Notes under the pieces: generated by a model
What the model saw: only the letters and a program-made list of their open reading frames with translations
What the model was told of the DNA's origin: nothing
The model's database searches: none
Shown here: piece after piece, positions 9,607 through 19,110 of the stretch
Layout: every line of letters starts with the position of its first letter
Position numbering within the stretch: position 1 is the stretch's first letter
Program-made: the position numbers and the translations under genes
Origin: Paenibacillus soyae
GTDB taxonomy: Bacteria; Bacillota; Bacilli; Paenibacillales; Paenibacillaceae
Direction of reading: 5' to 3'
Assembly (NCBI RefSeq): GCF_024623455.1
Contig: NZ_JANIPJ010000020.1
Location: forward strand, 1 to 64,000
Length of the DNA stretch: 64,000 nucleotides

Positions 9607-9953
9607 CGTTCTGCCCCCTTGCCCCTATTGAAGAAGTCATCGTCAAGAATACGGGTACTTGATTCGACGCACCGAGCGGCTTTTCCTTTATTCGCGATTC
9701 TCCTTACCATTATGTAGAACTCAGGACCGCTTTCCATAGTGTCAAAAAGCAAAACAACCATCGAAAACTTAAAATAATGCGGCTCTGTTTCGAAATTGCG
9801 GATCGAAAGTGCGCATTTTGGAGGCGGTTTTCGTTTTTGACGCTATCATGCGGCGAACGTTTTCTCTATAAAGGGGATAAGAGCGCAGCCGGCTGCAACG
9901 GAAACGCTTGAATAAGCCGGGCGCATGCGCTCCGGAGACGAGGAGGAATTGAA
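9607..9953. other. Divergent intergenic region, regulator and PL6 lyase
   Basis: This 347-bp gene-free region separates the AraC-type regulator from the PL6-SLH gene and should carry both promoters. On the + side there is TTGACG at 9837-9842 and a TATAAA at 9867-9872, but the 24-base spacing is too long for a convincing sigma-A promoter. The clearest element is AGGAGG at 9941-9946, seven bases before the TTG start at 9954. I see no gene in the region. Confidence 0.45.
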
Positions 9954-12900
9954 TTGGCTCTGAGCAAGCTATTCGAAACTCGCAGGCGAAATCGGCTATT
10001 CGGCAAAGCCGTCCCTATCGCGCTGGCGGTAATGCTGGCGGCCGGCTCGGTCCCGGCGCCGCCGGCGGCGGACGCGTTGTCGGCAGCCACGGGAACGCCG
10101 GGAGGCGTGGACGCGTCGGCGCTGCGGCTATGGCTGAAGGCCGACGCGGATAACGTGGCGCTGGCGGGCGGGCAAGTGACGGCATGGCAGGATAGCAGCG
10201 TCCATGGTCATCGATTCGTGAATGACGGCAGCCTTCCGGCGATCGCCAGCCGGAACAAGCCCATGTATGAGGCCGCGCATCCGGAATTGAACCATCAGCC
10301 GGCGCTGAAGTTTGTCCGATCGGGCGCAGGCAGCATTCTTCAGGATGCGGATGGCATTTTCGAAGACGGCGAAGAGATCGGCCATGCTAGCGTTTATACG
10401 GTTACGGGCGGGCTAGCTTCAATCGACAATTCCATGATCTTCAGCCATTCGCTGGCAGGAGGCGCCTTCAGCGCGCATCTCCCCCATAAGAGCGGCTCGA
10501 CCAGCGCCAGCCTGGGATCCGTTCTATGGGACTCCGGCAAGAAGTCGGATGGCACCGGCTATCAGCGGTTATCGGCGGGAGATCAGGTATTCTTGAATCA
10601 ATACAACGTGTGGGGTCTTCATCACGATGCCGCTCCCGCGGATGCCGGCGCGTACCAATCCGCTACCCGCGACGGCCTAGTCATCGGACAATCGAATACG
10701 CCGATCCTTCCGTTCGTCGGCCAGGCCGGCGGAGCGATGTCGCTCGGCTCCGCCGTCTCGGGCGGCTCGGGCTATAACGGCTATATGAGCGAGATGATCG
10801 TCTTCACGGAAGCGCTGACGGACGTGCAGAAGCGCCAGGTCGATTCCTATCTGGCCATCAAATACGGCCTTGCCTTGCCGGAAGGGAGCTATCTGAGCGC
10901 GGGACCTGCCCCCGTGCCGGTCTGGGATGCCGAGGCCCATGCCGCCTATAGCCGTAACGTAGCCGGCATCGGCCGCGACGCGGCCGGCGCGCTGGATCAA
11001 CGGCAGAGTCGCAGCAGCCTGGGAGGAGCGGACTCCGCGCAAGCGCTGATCGGAACGCCAGGCGGGGCGGAGCTCGCGGACGGCCAGTATTTATTATGGG
11101 GAGACGACGGCAACACGGGCCCTTCCCTCTCGTACGGCTCGGGGTACACGCGGATGAGCCGTACCTGGAAAGCGCAGAACACGGGCGGGATCGGGCCCGT
11201 GCAGATTGCCATTCCGCGCGGCGCGATTCCGCTTGGCGGCTTATTGCTGACAAGCGATGACGCCGATTTCTCGCATGCGGCAGAATATCCGTTGACGGAA
11301 GCCGTCATACGCGGAGAAACGTATTATGCAGCCGAAGCCGCGCTCGCGGACGGCAGCTACTTCACCTTCGCGGAGCAGCAGCCTCGGCTGCAGCTTTCCG
11401 ACTTAACCCTGTGGGACGGAACGGAAGTCATTGCGCTTAACATGCCTTACGATGCCAATACGACGGATGGCTACGAGGCGGTTGTGCCGCAGACGACGGA
11501 ATCCGTCCGGCTGAAAGCTCAGTCGGCCACACAGGACGCCGTAATCGATATCTATATCCGCCATTACGACAAGGAGCGGACGCTGTTGCCCGGTGGGGAC
11601 GACATCCCGCTTGCGACAGGAGTGAACGAGTTGAGCATCGAGTTAAAGAACGAAGGCGACGACACGATTCGTAATACTTACAATCTGGATATCATCCGAA
11701 GGCTTCCCGTCGACGAGAGCGGCAAGCTCGAACTGCCGGCCGGCTCCGTGACGGCCAGCTCTTCGCAGCCGGGCACGGGCTATGTCCCGGCCAATGTCGT
11801 CGACGGCGTCTGGGGAGAAGACGCGGCTGGCATGGAGAGCCGCTGGTCGGCATCCGGACAAGGCCAGTGGCTTCAGTTCGACCTCGGCGAGCCGCTGAGC
11901 GTCACTTACTTGAAGCTCGCGTTCCTAAACGCCAGAGATCGACTGTCCAGCTATGAAATCCGGGCTTCGAACGATCCTTCGTTCGAAGAAAGCATTGTGG
12001 CGCTGCCAAGACGAAGCAGCCGGGCGCTCCAAGCGGAGGATTCCGTGCTGCAGCCGTATGTGCTCGACAACCCGGGTCCGGCGCGCTATTGGCGTCTCAT
12101 CGGCTATGGCAACAGCGCCAGCGGCAGCTCCGGCAGCTGGAACAGCCTCATGGAGGCGCAGTTGTATGTCGGCGAGGCACCGGTCGTCCATGAGCCGGAG
12201 GAGCCGAACGGTCCGCCGGCGGCAGGCGATGTGGACGAAGACGATCTCCCCCCGCCCGTTCCGACAACCGTGCGGGTAAGCTCGGCGGAGCAGCTGCAGC
12301 AGGCGATAGACGACGCGGTACCCGGTACCGTAATCGAGGTTCAGAGCGGCACGTACGAGCAGGACGGACCGTTCGTCGTTCTGAACAAAACGGGCTCCGC
12401 GGCCTATCCCATCCGGATTACGGCAGCCGAGCAGGACGAAGCCGTCATTGCCGGCAACAGCTACTTCCATATCGAGAACTCGGCGTATGTAGAGGTGTCC
12501 GGCTTCTCCTTCCGAGGCGGCATCGGCACGCCGGAGGGGAACGAGACGCTGGTCCAGCGTGGATTGGAGCACCGGTCGCGGACCGGCGTGCACCCCGGCG
12601 TGCAATTGCAGAGCTCGAGCCACGTTTCGATCGTGCGCAACAGCTTCGCCCTGAACGAGACCGGTCAGCCGTACAGTTTCACGGCTCCTCTAGTCGGTAC
12701 GGTGACCTGTCTGGTCGACGTTCCGGGGAGCTGCCGGATTGGCGCTCTCGACAGCGCCGGCGGCGACGCCTACGAGGGGCCGACCCCTTACGAGGACACG
12801 TCGCTGCTGACCAGCAACGGAACCCATCGCCATTACATCCGGGTCGAAGGAGAAAGCAGCCATAACCGACTAGCCTACAACGACATCGGCCCGAAAAAAG

Positions 12901-14924
12901 GGTTCGGCGCGGTCGTCATCTATGATGGGGCAGGACATACGGGGCAGAACATCTCGCAATACGACGTGATCGAATACAATCGCTTCCACGGCATCGGACC
13001 GCGAGTGACCAACGGCCTAGAGGCGATCCGCCTCGGATTATCCAGTCTGTCGCTGTCGTCCGGCTTCGTGACGATTCAATACAATCTGTTCGAAGGCGTG
13101 AACGGAGAAGACGAGATCATCTCGGTCAAGAGCAGCGACAACATCATCCGGTACAACACGATTCGGGGTAGCTACGGAGGCATCGTCGCCCGGCACGGGC
13201 ACCGGAACAGCTTCTACGGCAACTTCTTCTTCGGCGATGGCGTTACGCCTGGCTTAAGCGGCTTCCGCATCTACGGCAACGATCACAAAATATACAACAA
13301 CTACATGGAAGGATTGACCGACCGGATCATCCGGCTGGACGGCGGCACGCATGACGCGGGTCCTGACGGAAGCGCGAATCCGACGGTCCGCTGGGGAGCG
13401 CCGGAGCAGACGGCCGAGTTGAACAGTCTCCCGCCCGAAGCGAGGACGGAGCTTCTTCGCGGTCACTGGCGGCCGTACAACGTGCAAATCTTCAACAATA
13501 CGATCGTGAACGTCGGCAACAATACGCCTGCGATCAGCCTGGGCGGCCGGACGTATCAGCCGGTAGGCACGAAAGTGTACAACAATTTGATCTTCAGCAA
13601 CGCCGGCACGATCTTCTCCGAGACGAGTCCGGTCCAAAGCGCGCCGGCGCATGAACGTCCGGTCTACGCCGGTAATCTGATCGAAGGGACGGCTGTCCCG
13701 ACCAACAATCTAGCGATAGCTGGAGGATTCGAGAAGACGGAATTAAAGCTGGTGCGAAGCGCCGACCGGCTGGTCCGGTTATCAGCCTTCAGTCCTGCCA
13801 TCGACGCCGCCAAGGCTCCTTATGTCGCGACCGAGGACATGGACGGCCAGTTCCGGTTCGGCGGCTTCGACGTCGGCGCCGATGAATACAGCCCGGGCGC
13901 CCAAGTGGCCAGACTGCCGCTGACGGCTGCCGATGTCGGACCGAACGCGGGTCCTCGCCCGCCCGCCCCTGAAGGCGAGCCGGGACTTCGCAAGCTGGAG
14001 CTGAGAGCCGGCAGCGCGGAGCTTCCGATCGGCTTCCGGGAAGAAACGCCGCATTACGCGGTAACCCTTCCTTCCGGCGCGGCGAGTGTGACGGTCGTGC
14101 CGACCGCGCTTAGCGACGGCACGGTCATCGAAGTCAGCGTCGATGGCTATCGGCGCCAGACGGTGGAGAGCGGCCAAGCTAGCGAAGCGCTGCCGATCGA
14201 TGCGGACGGGAGCTATATTCTCGTCGAGGCAAGGATGCCTTCCGGCAAACAGAAGACGTACTCGATCGAGGCGAAGCGGCACTCCCCCGGCGGCGGCTAT
14301 GTGCCCGCACCGAGTCCGCCGAGTCCGCCTCCTCCCGTGGAGCCTTCCCCGCCTCCGACTCCTGCTCCCGTCCCAAGGCCGACGGAACAGCCGGAGTTCT
14401 CCGACACCGGGCGCCATTGGGGACGCAATCCTATCGCCGAGGCAGCCCGCCGCGGCTTCGCCGCAGGTTATCCTGACGGAAGCTTCCGGCCCGATGAGCC
14501 GGTAACGCGCTTGCAATTCGCGCTCATGCTGACACGCGCGAAGAAGCTGGGCTCCGCCGAGCCGACCGCCCTATTCGCGGATTCGAACGATATTCCGTCT
14601 TGGGCAGCCGGTCCGATCGCGGCTGCGGTGCAAGCGGGCATCCTGCAAGGGTACGAGGACGGCACGCTGCGGCCGAACGAAAGGGTGAATCGCGCCGAGA
14701 TGATCGTCATGCTGCTGCGGGCCTATCCGCCGCCCGGCAACGAATCGGCTGCGCAGCCGCCTTTCGAAGACGGAACGGACATTCCCGACTGGGCGGAATC
14801 GGCCGTAGCCTCGGCTTGCGCCATGGGCATCATCGAAGGACGAGGCGATGGCCGTCTCGAGCCTGCCGCCTCGGCCACGAGAGCGGAAGCCGCGGCCTTG
14901 TTGATAAGAATGCTGGATCGTTAA
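9954..14924 (+). CDS. SLH-anchored PL6 polysaccharide lyase, multidomain
   Basis: The 1656-residue secreted protein starts at TTG with AGGAGG seven bases upstream. In order it has a signal peptide (about 1-45), a LamG-like region beginning LRLWLKADADNV (about 50-310), and a GIGRDAAGAL region (about 340-480). An F5/8 type C domain (about 590-740), a parallel beta-helix (about 765-1310), a cadherin-like sandwich (about 1345-1440), a proline-rich linker and three SLH domains (about 1480-1656) follow. The helix contains EIISVKS (K1059) and VARHG (R1080). Their 21-residue spacing matches the catalytic Lys250/Arg271 pair of chondroitinase B, placing it in PL6. PL6 enzymes beta-eliminate dermatan sulfate or alginate; the substrate here is unproven. 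The SLH domains hold it on the cell wall. Confidence 0.87.
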   Translation: MALSKLFETRRRNRLFGKAVPIALAVMLAAGSVPAPPAADALSAATGTPGGVDASALRLWLKADADNVALAGGQVTAWQDSSVHGHRFVNDGSLPAIASRNKPMYEAAHPELNHQPALKFVRSGAGSILQDADGIFEDGEEIGHASVYTVTGGLASIDNSMIFSHSLAGGAFSAHLPHKSGSTSASLGSVLWDSGKKSDGTGYQRLSAGDQVFLNQYNVWGLHHDAAPADAGAYQSATRDGLVIGQSNTPILPFVGQAGGAMSLGSAVSGGSGYNGYMSEMIVFTEALTDVQKRQVDSYLAIKYGLALPEGSYLSAGPAPVPVWDAEAHAAYSRNVAGIGRDAAGALDQRQSRSSLGGADSAQALIGTPGGAELADGQYLLWGDDGNTGPSLSYGSGYTRMSRTWKAQNTGGIGPVQIAIPRGAIPLGGLLLTSDDADFSHAAEYPLTEAVIRGETYYAAEAALADGSYFTFAEQQPRLQLSDLTLWDGTEVIALNMPYDANTTDGYEAVVPQTTESVRLKAQSATQDAVIDIYIRHYDKERTLLPGGDDIPLATGVNELSIELKNEGDDTIRNTYNLDIIRRLPVDESGKLELPAGSVTASSSQPGTGYVPANVVDGVWGEDAAGMESRWSASGQGQWLQFDLGEPLSVTYLKLAFLNARDRLSSYEIRASNDPSFEESIVALPRRSSRALQAEDSVLQPYVLDNPGPARYWRLIGYGNSASGSSGSWNSLMEAQLYVGEAPVVHEPEEPNGPPAAGDVDEDDLPPPVPTTVRVSSAEQLQQAIDDAVPGTVIEVQSGTYEQDGPFVVLNKTGSAAYPIRITAAEQDEAVIAGNSYFHIENSAYVEVSGFSFRGGIGTPEGNETLVQRGLEHRSRTGVHPGVQLQSSSHVSIVRNSFALNETGQPYSFTAPLVGTVTCLVDVPGSCRIGALDSAGGDAYEGPTPYEDTSLLTSNGTHRHYIRVEGESSHNRLAYNDIGPKKGFGAVVIYDGAGHTGQNISQYDVIEYNRFHGIGPRVTNGLEAIRLGLSSLSLSSGFVTIQYNLFEGVNGEDEIISVKSSDNIIRYNTIRGSYGGIVARHGHRNSFYGNFFFGDGVTPGLSGFRIYGNDHKIYNNYMEGLTDRIIRLDGGTHDAGPDGSANPTVRWGAPEQTAELNSLPPEARTELLRGHWRPYNVQIFNNTIVNVGNNTPAISLGGRTYQPVGTKVYNNLIFSNAGTIFSETSPVQSAPAHERPVYAGNLIEGTAVPTNNLAIAGGFEKTELKLVRSADRLVRLSAFSPAIDAAKAPYVATEDMDGQFRFGGFDVGADEYSPGAQVARLPLTAADVGPNAGPRPPAPEGEPGLRKLELRAGSAELPIGFREETPHYAVTLPSGAASVTVVPTALSDGTVIEVSVDGYRRQTVESGQASEALPIDADGSYILVEARMPSGKQKTYSIEAKRHSPGGGYVPAPSPPSPPPPVEPSPPPTPAPVPRPTEQPEFSDTGRHWGRNPIAEAARRGFAAGYPDGSFRPDEPVTRLQFALMLTRAKKLGSAEPTALFADSNDIPSWAAGPIAAAVQAGILQGYEDGTLRPNERVNRAEMIVMLLRAYPPPGNESAAQPPFEDGTDIPDWAESAVASACAMGIIEGRGDGRLEPAASATRAEAAALLIRMLDR

Positions 14925-14936
14925 GGAAAAACAAGT

Positions 14937-14981
14937 AAGCCGGTGCAGCCTTATCTAAAGCGATAAAGGCTGCATCGGCTT
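14937..14981. terminator. Bidirectional terminator between PL6 and crtO genes
   Basis: A long hairpin pairs AAGCCGGTGCAGCC and TTATC with GATAA, AGGCTGCATCGGCTT, with one wobble and one bulge around a six-base loop. On the minus strand a TTGTTTTT stretch follows shortly after. It lies between the convergent PL6 gene (+) and the carotenoid operon (-) and probably stops both. Confidence 0.65.
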
Positions 14982-15006
14982 CATGCTTATATGGAGATTG
15001 AAACCA

Positions 15007-15531
15007 CTAGGTATCGCCGGCCGCGCCAGCCTGCCGGCTTGGGCCGCCTCCAGCCATACGTTCCGCCAGCAGCCGGAACCGCGGGCGATTAAAGCGCTGT
15101 GCTACGATGATCGGCGCGTTGAACAGCACGGCATACAACACCATCAGCCACCCCGCCCAAGCAGGGTTCCAGAGGAAAAACAGCGGGGCCGGCGCCATCG
15201 ACAGCCAATGCGTCAGCTCGGCCCGCCTCGATTCCCGGACGAAGAGGAGAAGGTCGGATTTGCCGGTGCCTGACAGCCTGCTCTTGTTATACCCCTTCTT
15301 CAGAATGAGCGTACCGTCCGGAATCCGATGCTTCCAGCTCTTCACTCGCAGAAGCCGCTGCCAAAGCCGGCCCGAGTCTTCCCAGCCGCGTATGCGATAG
15401 AGAAAGCTATCCTCCGCGAACAGGCGCGCGGGCAGCCTCAAGGCGAGAACGGACACCGCGAGGTGAATGACAAACCAGGCCGCGATATCCAGGAGCAGCG
15501 TTATCGTATGGGAAAGCTCGATGATCCGCAT
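15007..15531 (-). CDS. crtO: CrtO-like carotenoid glucoside acyltransferase
   Basis: I choose the start MRIIELSHT at 15531 (174 residues), preceded by a GGAGG-containing purine run; the reading frame stays open upstream into crtQ. The protein has hydrophobic N- and C-terminal segments and the motif IRGWEDSGRLWQRLLRVKSWKHRIPDG, as in glycosyl-4,4'-diaponeurosporenoate acyltransferase (CrtO) of Staphylococcus, which has similar length. CrtO esterifies the sugar of the carotenoid glucoside with a fatty acid at the membrane, the last step of staphyloxanthin synthesis. It is the last gene of the crt operon. The call rests on motif and context. Confidence 0.8.
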   Translation of the reverse strand: MRIIELSHTITLLLDIAAWFVIHLAVSVLALRLPARLFAEDSFLYRIRGWEDSGRLWQRLLRVKSWKHRIPDGTLILKKGYNKSRLSGTGKSDLLLFVRESRRAELTHWLSMAPAPLFFLWNPAWAGWLMVLYAVLFNAPIIVAQRFNRPRFRLLAERMAGGGPSRQAGAAGDT

Positions 15532-15548
15532 TCGCCCCCCCGCCTCCG

Positions 15549-16676
15549 TCACACTTGAATATCGCGGCCGCGCCATCGAACCGTGCGGCGAATGTTGACC
15601 AGGTAGAGCGACCAGCCGTGCAAGGCGCAAAAAAACAGCAGCAGCGCCGGATAAGCCAAAAAATACGCAAACCGGAAATTACCCGTTCGCCGCGCCAACC
15701 CGAACAACTGAAGCATATAAACGACACAGGCGACCGCGGCAGCCGCAATCGGGCCGGATAGCAGAATGGCTCCAACTAGCAAAGGAAGCGTCGACAAACC
15801 GGCGGCCATCCACGTCACGATCATCGCCATGACGAGGGGATGCGTCGATTGGGAAGCCGTCCCGAAGCTTTTCGTCCATCCTTCCGTCAGCTGCCTCAGC
15901 CCCTCCGGATACATGCGAAAATCGATGCAGCCCTTCCCGCCGAAGCAGCGGACCGGATGCCCGGCCCGCCTATATAGCACCCCGAGCGCCAGATCGTCCA
16001 TGACCGCTTCCTTGACAGCAGCATGGCCGCCCGTGCCGAAGTAGACGTCTCTTCTCGTCAGGATGCAGGGTCCGAACGAGCCGGCCCCCGTCAGCCGGCC
16101 GCCGAGGACGGAGAACACGTTCATTCCGGCCATCACGACGATGTTGAACACCGCCGACAGATGCTCATAGCCGCGCTTTACCGAATGGTAGGGCTGGAAC
16201 GACAGAATGCCGGCCTCCTGCGCCTCGCGCGCGAAGACGTCCGCCATTCGACGAAGGCTGTCCGCACGCACCAGTCGCGTATCGGCATCAAGGAAGAGCA
16301 GCCAATCGCCCGTCGCGGCCTTGGCCCCTTCCCAGCATGCGGCCGACTTCCCCGTCCAGCCTGCCCCGAGCTCCGCTTTCCGAACGACTGCGGCGCCGCA
16401 GCCTGCAGCGATCTCCGCCGTCCGGTCGACCGAATCGTCGTCCACCACGATAATTTCGGCCGGCTTCAGGCTCTGTATTCGAAGCGATTGCAGCAGCGGC
16501 AAGATTCTTCCCGCCTCGTTCCGCGCCGGAATAATGACGGAAATCCGGGGAACGTCTTCCCGTCCCAATCCGGCCTCCTTCTCCCCCGCGCGCGCAATTC
16601 TACATAACATAAGCCAGCCGCACGCGACGCCCAACGCCACGATAACGAAGCCCGCGCTCCATATCCAATTCGCCAC
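15549..16676 (-). CDS. crtQ: CrtQ-like 4,4'-diaponeurosporenoate glycosyltransferase
   Basis: A GTG at 16676 preceded by GGAGGAGGGATGAC gives a 375-residue protein; the open frame upstream only overlaps crtP. It has an N-terminal membrane anchor, a GT2 domain with VPRISVIIPARNEAGRI and the metal-binding DADT motif (WLLFLDADTRLV), and several C-terminal membrane segments. This is the CrtQ layout. CrtQ transfers glucose to the carboxyl end of the C30 carotenoid acid. It lies between crtP and crtO in a tightly packed operon, which supports the pathway role. Confidence 0.83.
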   Translation of the reverse strand: MANWIWSAGFVIVALGVACGWLMLCRIARAGEKEAGLGREDVPRISVIIPARNEAGRILPLLQSLRIQSLKPAEIIVVDDDSVDRTAEIAAGCGAAVVRKAELGAGWTGKSAACWEGAKAATGDWLLFLDADTRLVRADSLRRMADVFAREAQEAGILSFQPYHSVKRGYEHLSAVFNIVVMAGMNVFSVLGGRLTGAGSFGPCILTRRDVYFGTGGHAAVKEAVMDDLALGVLYRRAGHPVRCFGGKGCIDFRMYPEGLRQLTEGWTKSFGTASQSTHPLVMAMIVTWMAAGLSTLPLLVGAILLSGPIAAAAVACVVYMLQLFGLARRTGNFRFAYFLAYPALLLFFCALHGWSLYLVNIRRTVRWRGRDIQV

Positions 16677-16699
16677 GTCATCCCTCCTCCAGCTGCCTC

Positions 16700-18199
16700 T
16701 TAACGATGTTCGGCCAGCTTCGCATCCCTCTCCACGATTTTGTCCCGCACCTGCTGCCCGCTTAGCGTCACCATGGGCATGCCCGCGCCGGGATTGACCG
16801 TCCCTCCGACGAAATACAGATTGTCGTAACGAACGCTTTGCTTCGGATGCTTGAAGCCGTAATTTTTCGAGCGGTCCGATACCGTGCCATAGATCGATCC
16901 GCGGTGCGAGCCGTAAGCGGCCTCGATATGATGAGGCGTCCACATATCCTCCGTGACGATTCGCCTGCGGAGATCGGTCAATCCCATACGCTCGAGCTTG
17001 ACGAGCACCCGTTCCCTCAACCTTTCATAATCCTCGGCGGAGAACGGCTCATCCTGGATATAAGGGATATGCGGCAATATTTTCAAGTTCTCATGGCCGG
17101 GAGGCGCCTGCGACGGATCCGTCTTGTTGACGTTCACCAAATAAATCGTCGGATCGTCGGGCAGCTCATGCCGACGGAACACCTTGTTCATCTGCTCCTT
17201 CAGCCGCTCCGAGAAGAAGAAGTTATGATGCGCGAGCTGCGGGTACGAGCCGGAGACGCCCAGATGCAGCACGAGGCCGGAGCTGGACGGCTCGAACCGC
17301 TTCTCCAGCTTTCGGATGAAGGCCGGTTCCTCGTCCAGCAGCTGCTCGTATGCGGGAATCACTTCCATGTTCGACACGTAATAATCCGCCCGTATCATCG
17401 AGCCGTCCTCCAGGACGAGACACTGGATGCTGCTCCCGCCGCCCGGGACGAGCTGCGTCGCTTTGCGGCCCGTATACAGCTTGACGCCGAGCTCCTTCGC
17501 CAGCCTCGTCATTCCCTCCGCGATGCGATGCATGCCTCCCGGCACGTACCAGATGCCCTGCGCATGCTGCATGTAGATCATCATGTTCAGCACGGAAGGA
17601 GCATCGTACGGGGACGAGCCGACATATTTGATGAAATAAGCCAGCATCTCCCGTAGTCTGGGATGACTTATCCGCTTCCGGATCGCGCCATACATCGTGG
17701 AGAAAAAGTCGAACTCCCTCATAGCTCCGACAACTCCATGCTCCTTGACGATGTCCGCGAAGGTGTCCAGGCCTTTGGAGAAATAACCCCGGTCCGTCGC
17801 CTCGTACAGACGCCGGGCATAGGCCAGGAAGTCCTTGTACTCCGCCATCGCCCGGGCATCCAGATGAGGGTTGTTCTCGGCCATCCGCTCCAGATCGCCG
17901 TACAGATCGATCACCGTCCCGTCCGGGAAGAAGGAGCGCCATTCATGCTCCACCTTCTGTATCCGGATATAATCGGCCATCCGGCGGTTGCTTGACACGA
18001 ACAGCTTGTCGAATATATGAGGCATGGTCAAAATCGACGGCCCGAGGTCGAATCCGAAGCCATCCTGCTCCAGCCGGTTCAGCTTGCCTCCCAAATGGAC
18101 GTTCTTCTCATAGAGACTGACCTCATAGCCGCTCCGGGCGAGCGAAATCGCCGCCGAAAGCCCTCCGAGGCCGCCTCCGATCACCGCGACGGATTTCAT
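16700..18199 (-). CDS. crtP: CrtP-like 4,4'-diaponeurosporene oxidase
   Basis: The 499-residue flavoprotein begins MKSVAVIGGGLGGLSAA (FAD-binding GxGxxG) and has FDLGPSILTMPHIFDKLF, YFIKYVGSSPYDAPSVL, SNMEVIPAYE and a C-terminal YFVGGTVNPGAGMPMVTLSGQQVRDKI. These match CrtP, which oxidises the terminal methyl of 4,4'-diaponeurosporene, rather than the desaturase CrtN. The ATG at 18199 overlaps the crtM stop as ATGA, with AAAGGAGA upstream, so translation is probably coupled. The frame remains open further upstream, but that part overlaps crtM and is not expected to be translated. Confidence 0.88.
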   Translation of the reverse strand: MKSVAVIGGGLGGLSAAISLARSGYEVSLYEKNVHLGGKLNRLEQDGFGFDLGPSILTMPHIFDKLFVSSNRRMADYIRIQKVEHEWRSFFPDGTVIDLYGDLERMAENNPHLDARAMAEYKDFLAYARRLYEATDRGYFSKGLDTFADIVKEHGVVGAMREFDFFSTMYGAIRKRISHPRLREMLAYFIKYVGSSPYDAPSVLNMMIYMQHAQGIWYVPGGMHRIAEGMTRLAKELGVKLYTGRKATQLVPGGGSSIQCLVLEDGSMIRADYYVSNMEVIPAYEQLLDEEPAFIRKLEKRFEPSSSGLVLHLGVSGSYPQLAHHNFFFSERLKEQMNKVFRRHELPDDPTIYLVNVNKTDPSQAPPGHENLKILPHIPYIQDEPFSAEDYERLRERVLVKLERMGLTDLRRRIVTEDMWTPHHIEAAYGSHRGSIYGTVSDRSKNYGFKHPKQSVRYDNLYFVGGTVNPGAGMPMVTLSGQQVRDKIVERDAKLAEHR

Positions 18200-19110
18200 C
18201 CCAACCGTTCTCCTTTGCTTATAGCCGAAAGCTGTTTTTGGGCCCGATTGTACAGGTTCCGCATCTCCAACTTGGATACGGCATTCCGCTTCGTGTAGCA
18301 ATCGTAGCCGTTCTGGCGGACCGCATTCAGAATGCCCCTGTAGATTTGGGCCGACAAGAGCACCTGAAACCGGCTGTCCTCGTCGAAGCCGGCAATGTCC
18401 TCGACGAACGCGTCGTACAAATTCTCCGCTCGCCGGGCCAGCTTCTCCCATACCCGGATGAATCTCTCGTCAACCGTCGACCGCCTTAGTTCGATTTCGC
18501 CGTAACCTTCGGAGGCCAATAAGTCGGAAGGGAGATAGATTCGTCCTCTCGCCGCGTCCTCTCCCACGTCGCGAAGTATGTTCGTAATCTGCATGGCCGT
18601 GCCAAGCCGGACGGCCGCTTGCTTCATATCGCGTCCAGCCCCTGATGCGATGATCGGCAGCAGCATGAGACCGACGGAGCCCGCCACGTAATAGCTGTAA
18701 GTTTCCAGCTCATCCATGGTGGCCGGCGCCGAGAAGAATAGATCCATCTTCTGCCCGACAAGCTGCTCGTAGAACGGCTCCAGCCTCATGTCGTAACGGG
18801 TGAACACGTCCCGCAGCGCCCTCCAAAGCGGATGATCGATCTCCCTGCCCTCCGCGAACATCAGCAATTGACGCTCCAGGACATGGAGGGCGTCCAGGCT
18901 TTCCTCCTTGCTCCCTCCCCGGTCGACCGCATCGTCCGCCAACCGGCAATACGCGTATATCGCGAACACGGCGTTCGCCTTCTCCCTCGGAAGCTGCAGG
19001 AAGGCATAATAGAAGCTTCTCGAATTTTGTTTGATAATTTCCTCGCAATACCGGTAATCCGCCTCGAGGCCCTCCGGCTTATGGAGCGGCAGAGAAAGAG
19101 ACAGCTTCAT
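18196..19110 (-). CDS. crtM: CrtM-like dehydrosqualene synthase
   Basis: The 304-residue squalene/phytoene synthase-family protein contains two aspartate-rich motifs, DDAVD (residues 59-63) and NILRDVGED, which bind diphosphate through magnesium. It also has RSFYYAFLQLP. In this operon it should condense two farnesyl diphosphates to dehydrosqualene (C30) rather than make phytoene. I chose MKLSLSL at 19110 because GGAGG lies nine bases upstream; an ATG at 19116 is closer than usual to the same site. The gene overlaps the end of crtN by about 32 bases and the start of crtP by four. Confidence 0.9.
   Translation of the reverse strand: MKLSLSLPLHKPEGLEADYRYCEEIIKQNSRSFYYAFLQLPREKANAVFAIYAYCRLADDAVDRGGSKEESLDALHVLERQLLMFAEGREIDHPLWRALRDVFTRYDMRLEPFYEQLVGQKMDLFFSAPATMDELETYSYYVAGSVGLMLLPIIASGAGRDMKQAAVRLGTAMQITNILRDVGEDAARGRIYLPSDLLASEGYGEIELRRSTVDERFIRVWEKLARRAENLYDAFVEDIAGFDEDSRFQVLLSAQIYRGILNAVRQNGYDCYTKRNAVSKLEMRNLYNRAQKQLSAISKGERLG

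Noticed and set aside
9837-9872. TTGACG and TATAAA as a promoter for the PL6 gene
   Set aside because: The spacing of 24 bases is too long for sigma-A; kept only as a remark in the intergenic entry.
16677-16943. N-terminal extension of the crtQ frame
   Set aside because: The 89 extra codons overlap crtP and have a basic, low-complexity composition; the GTG at 16676 has a good ribosome binding site and gives the usual CrtQ length.
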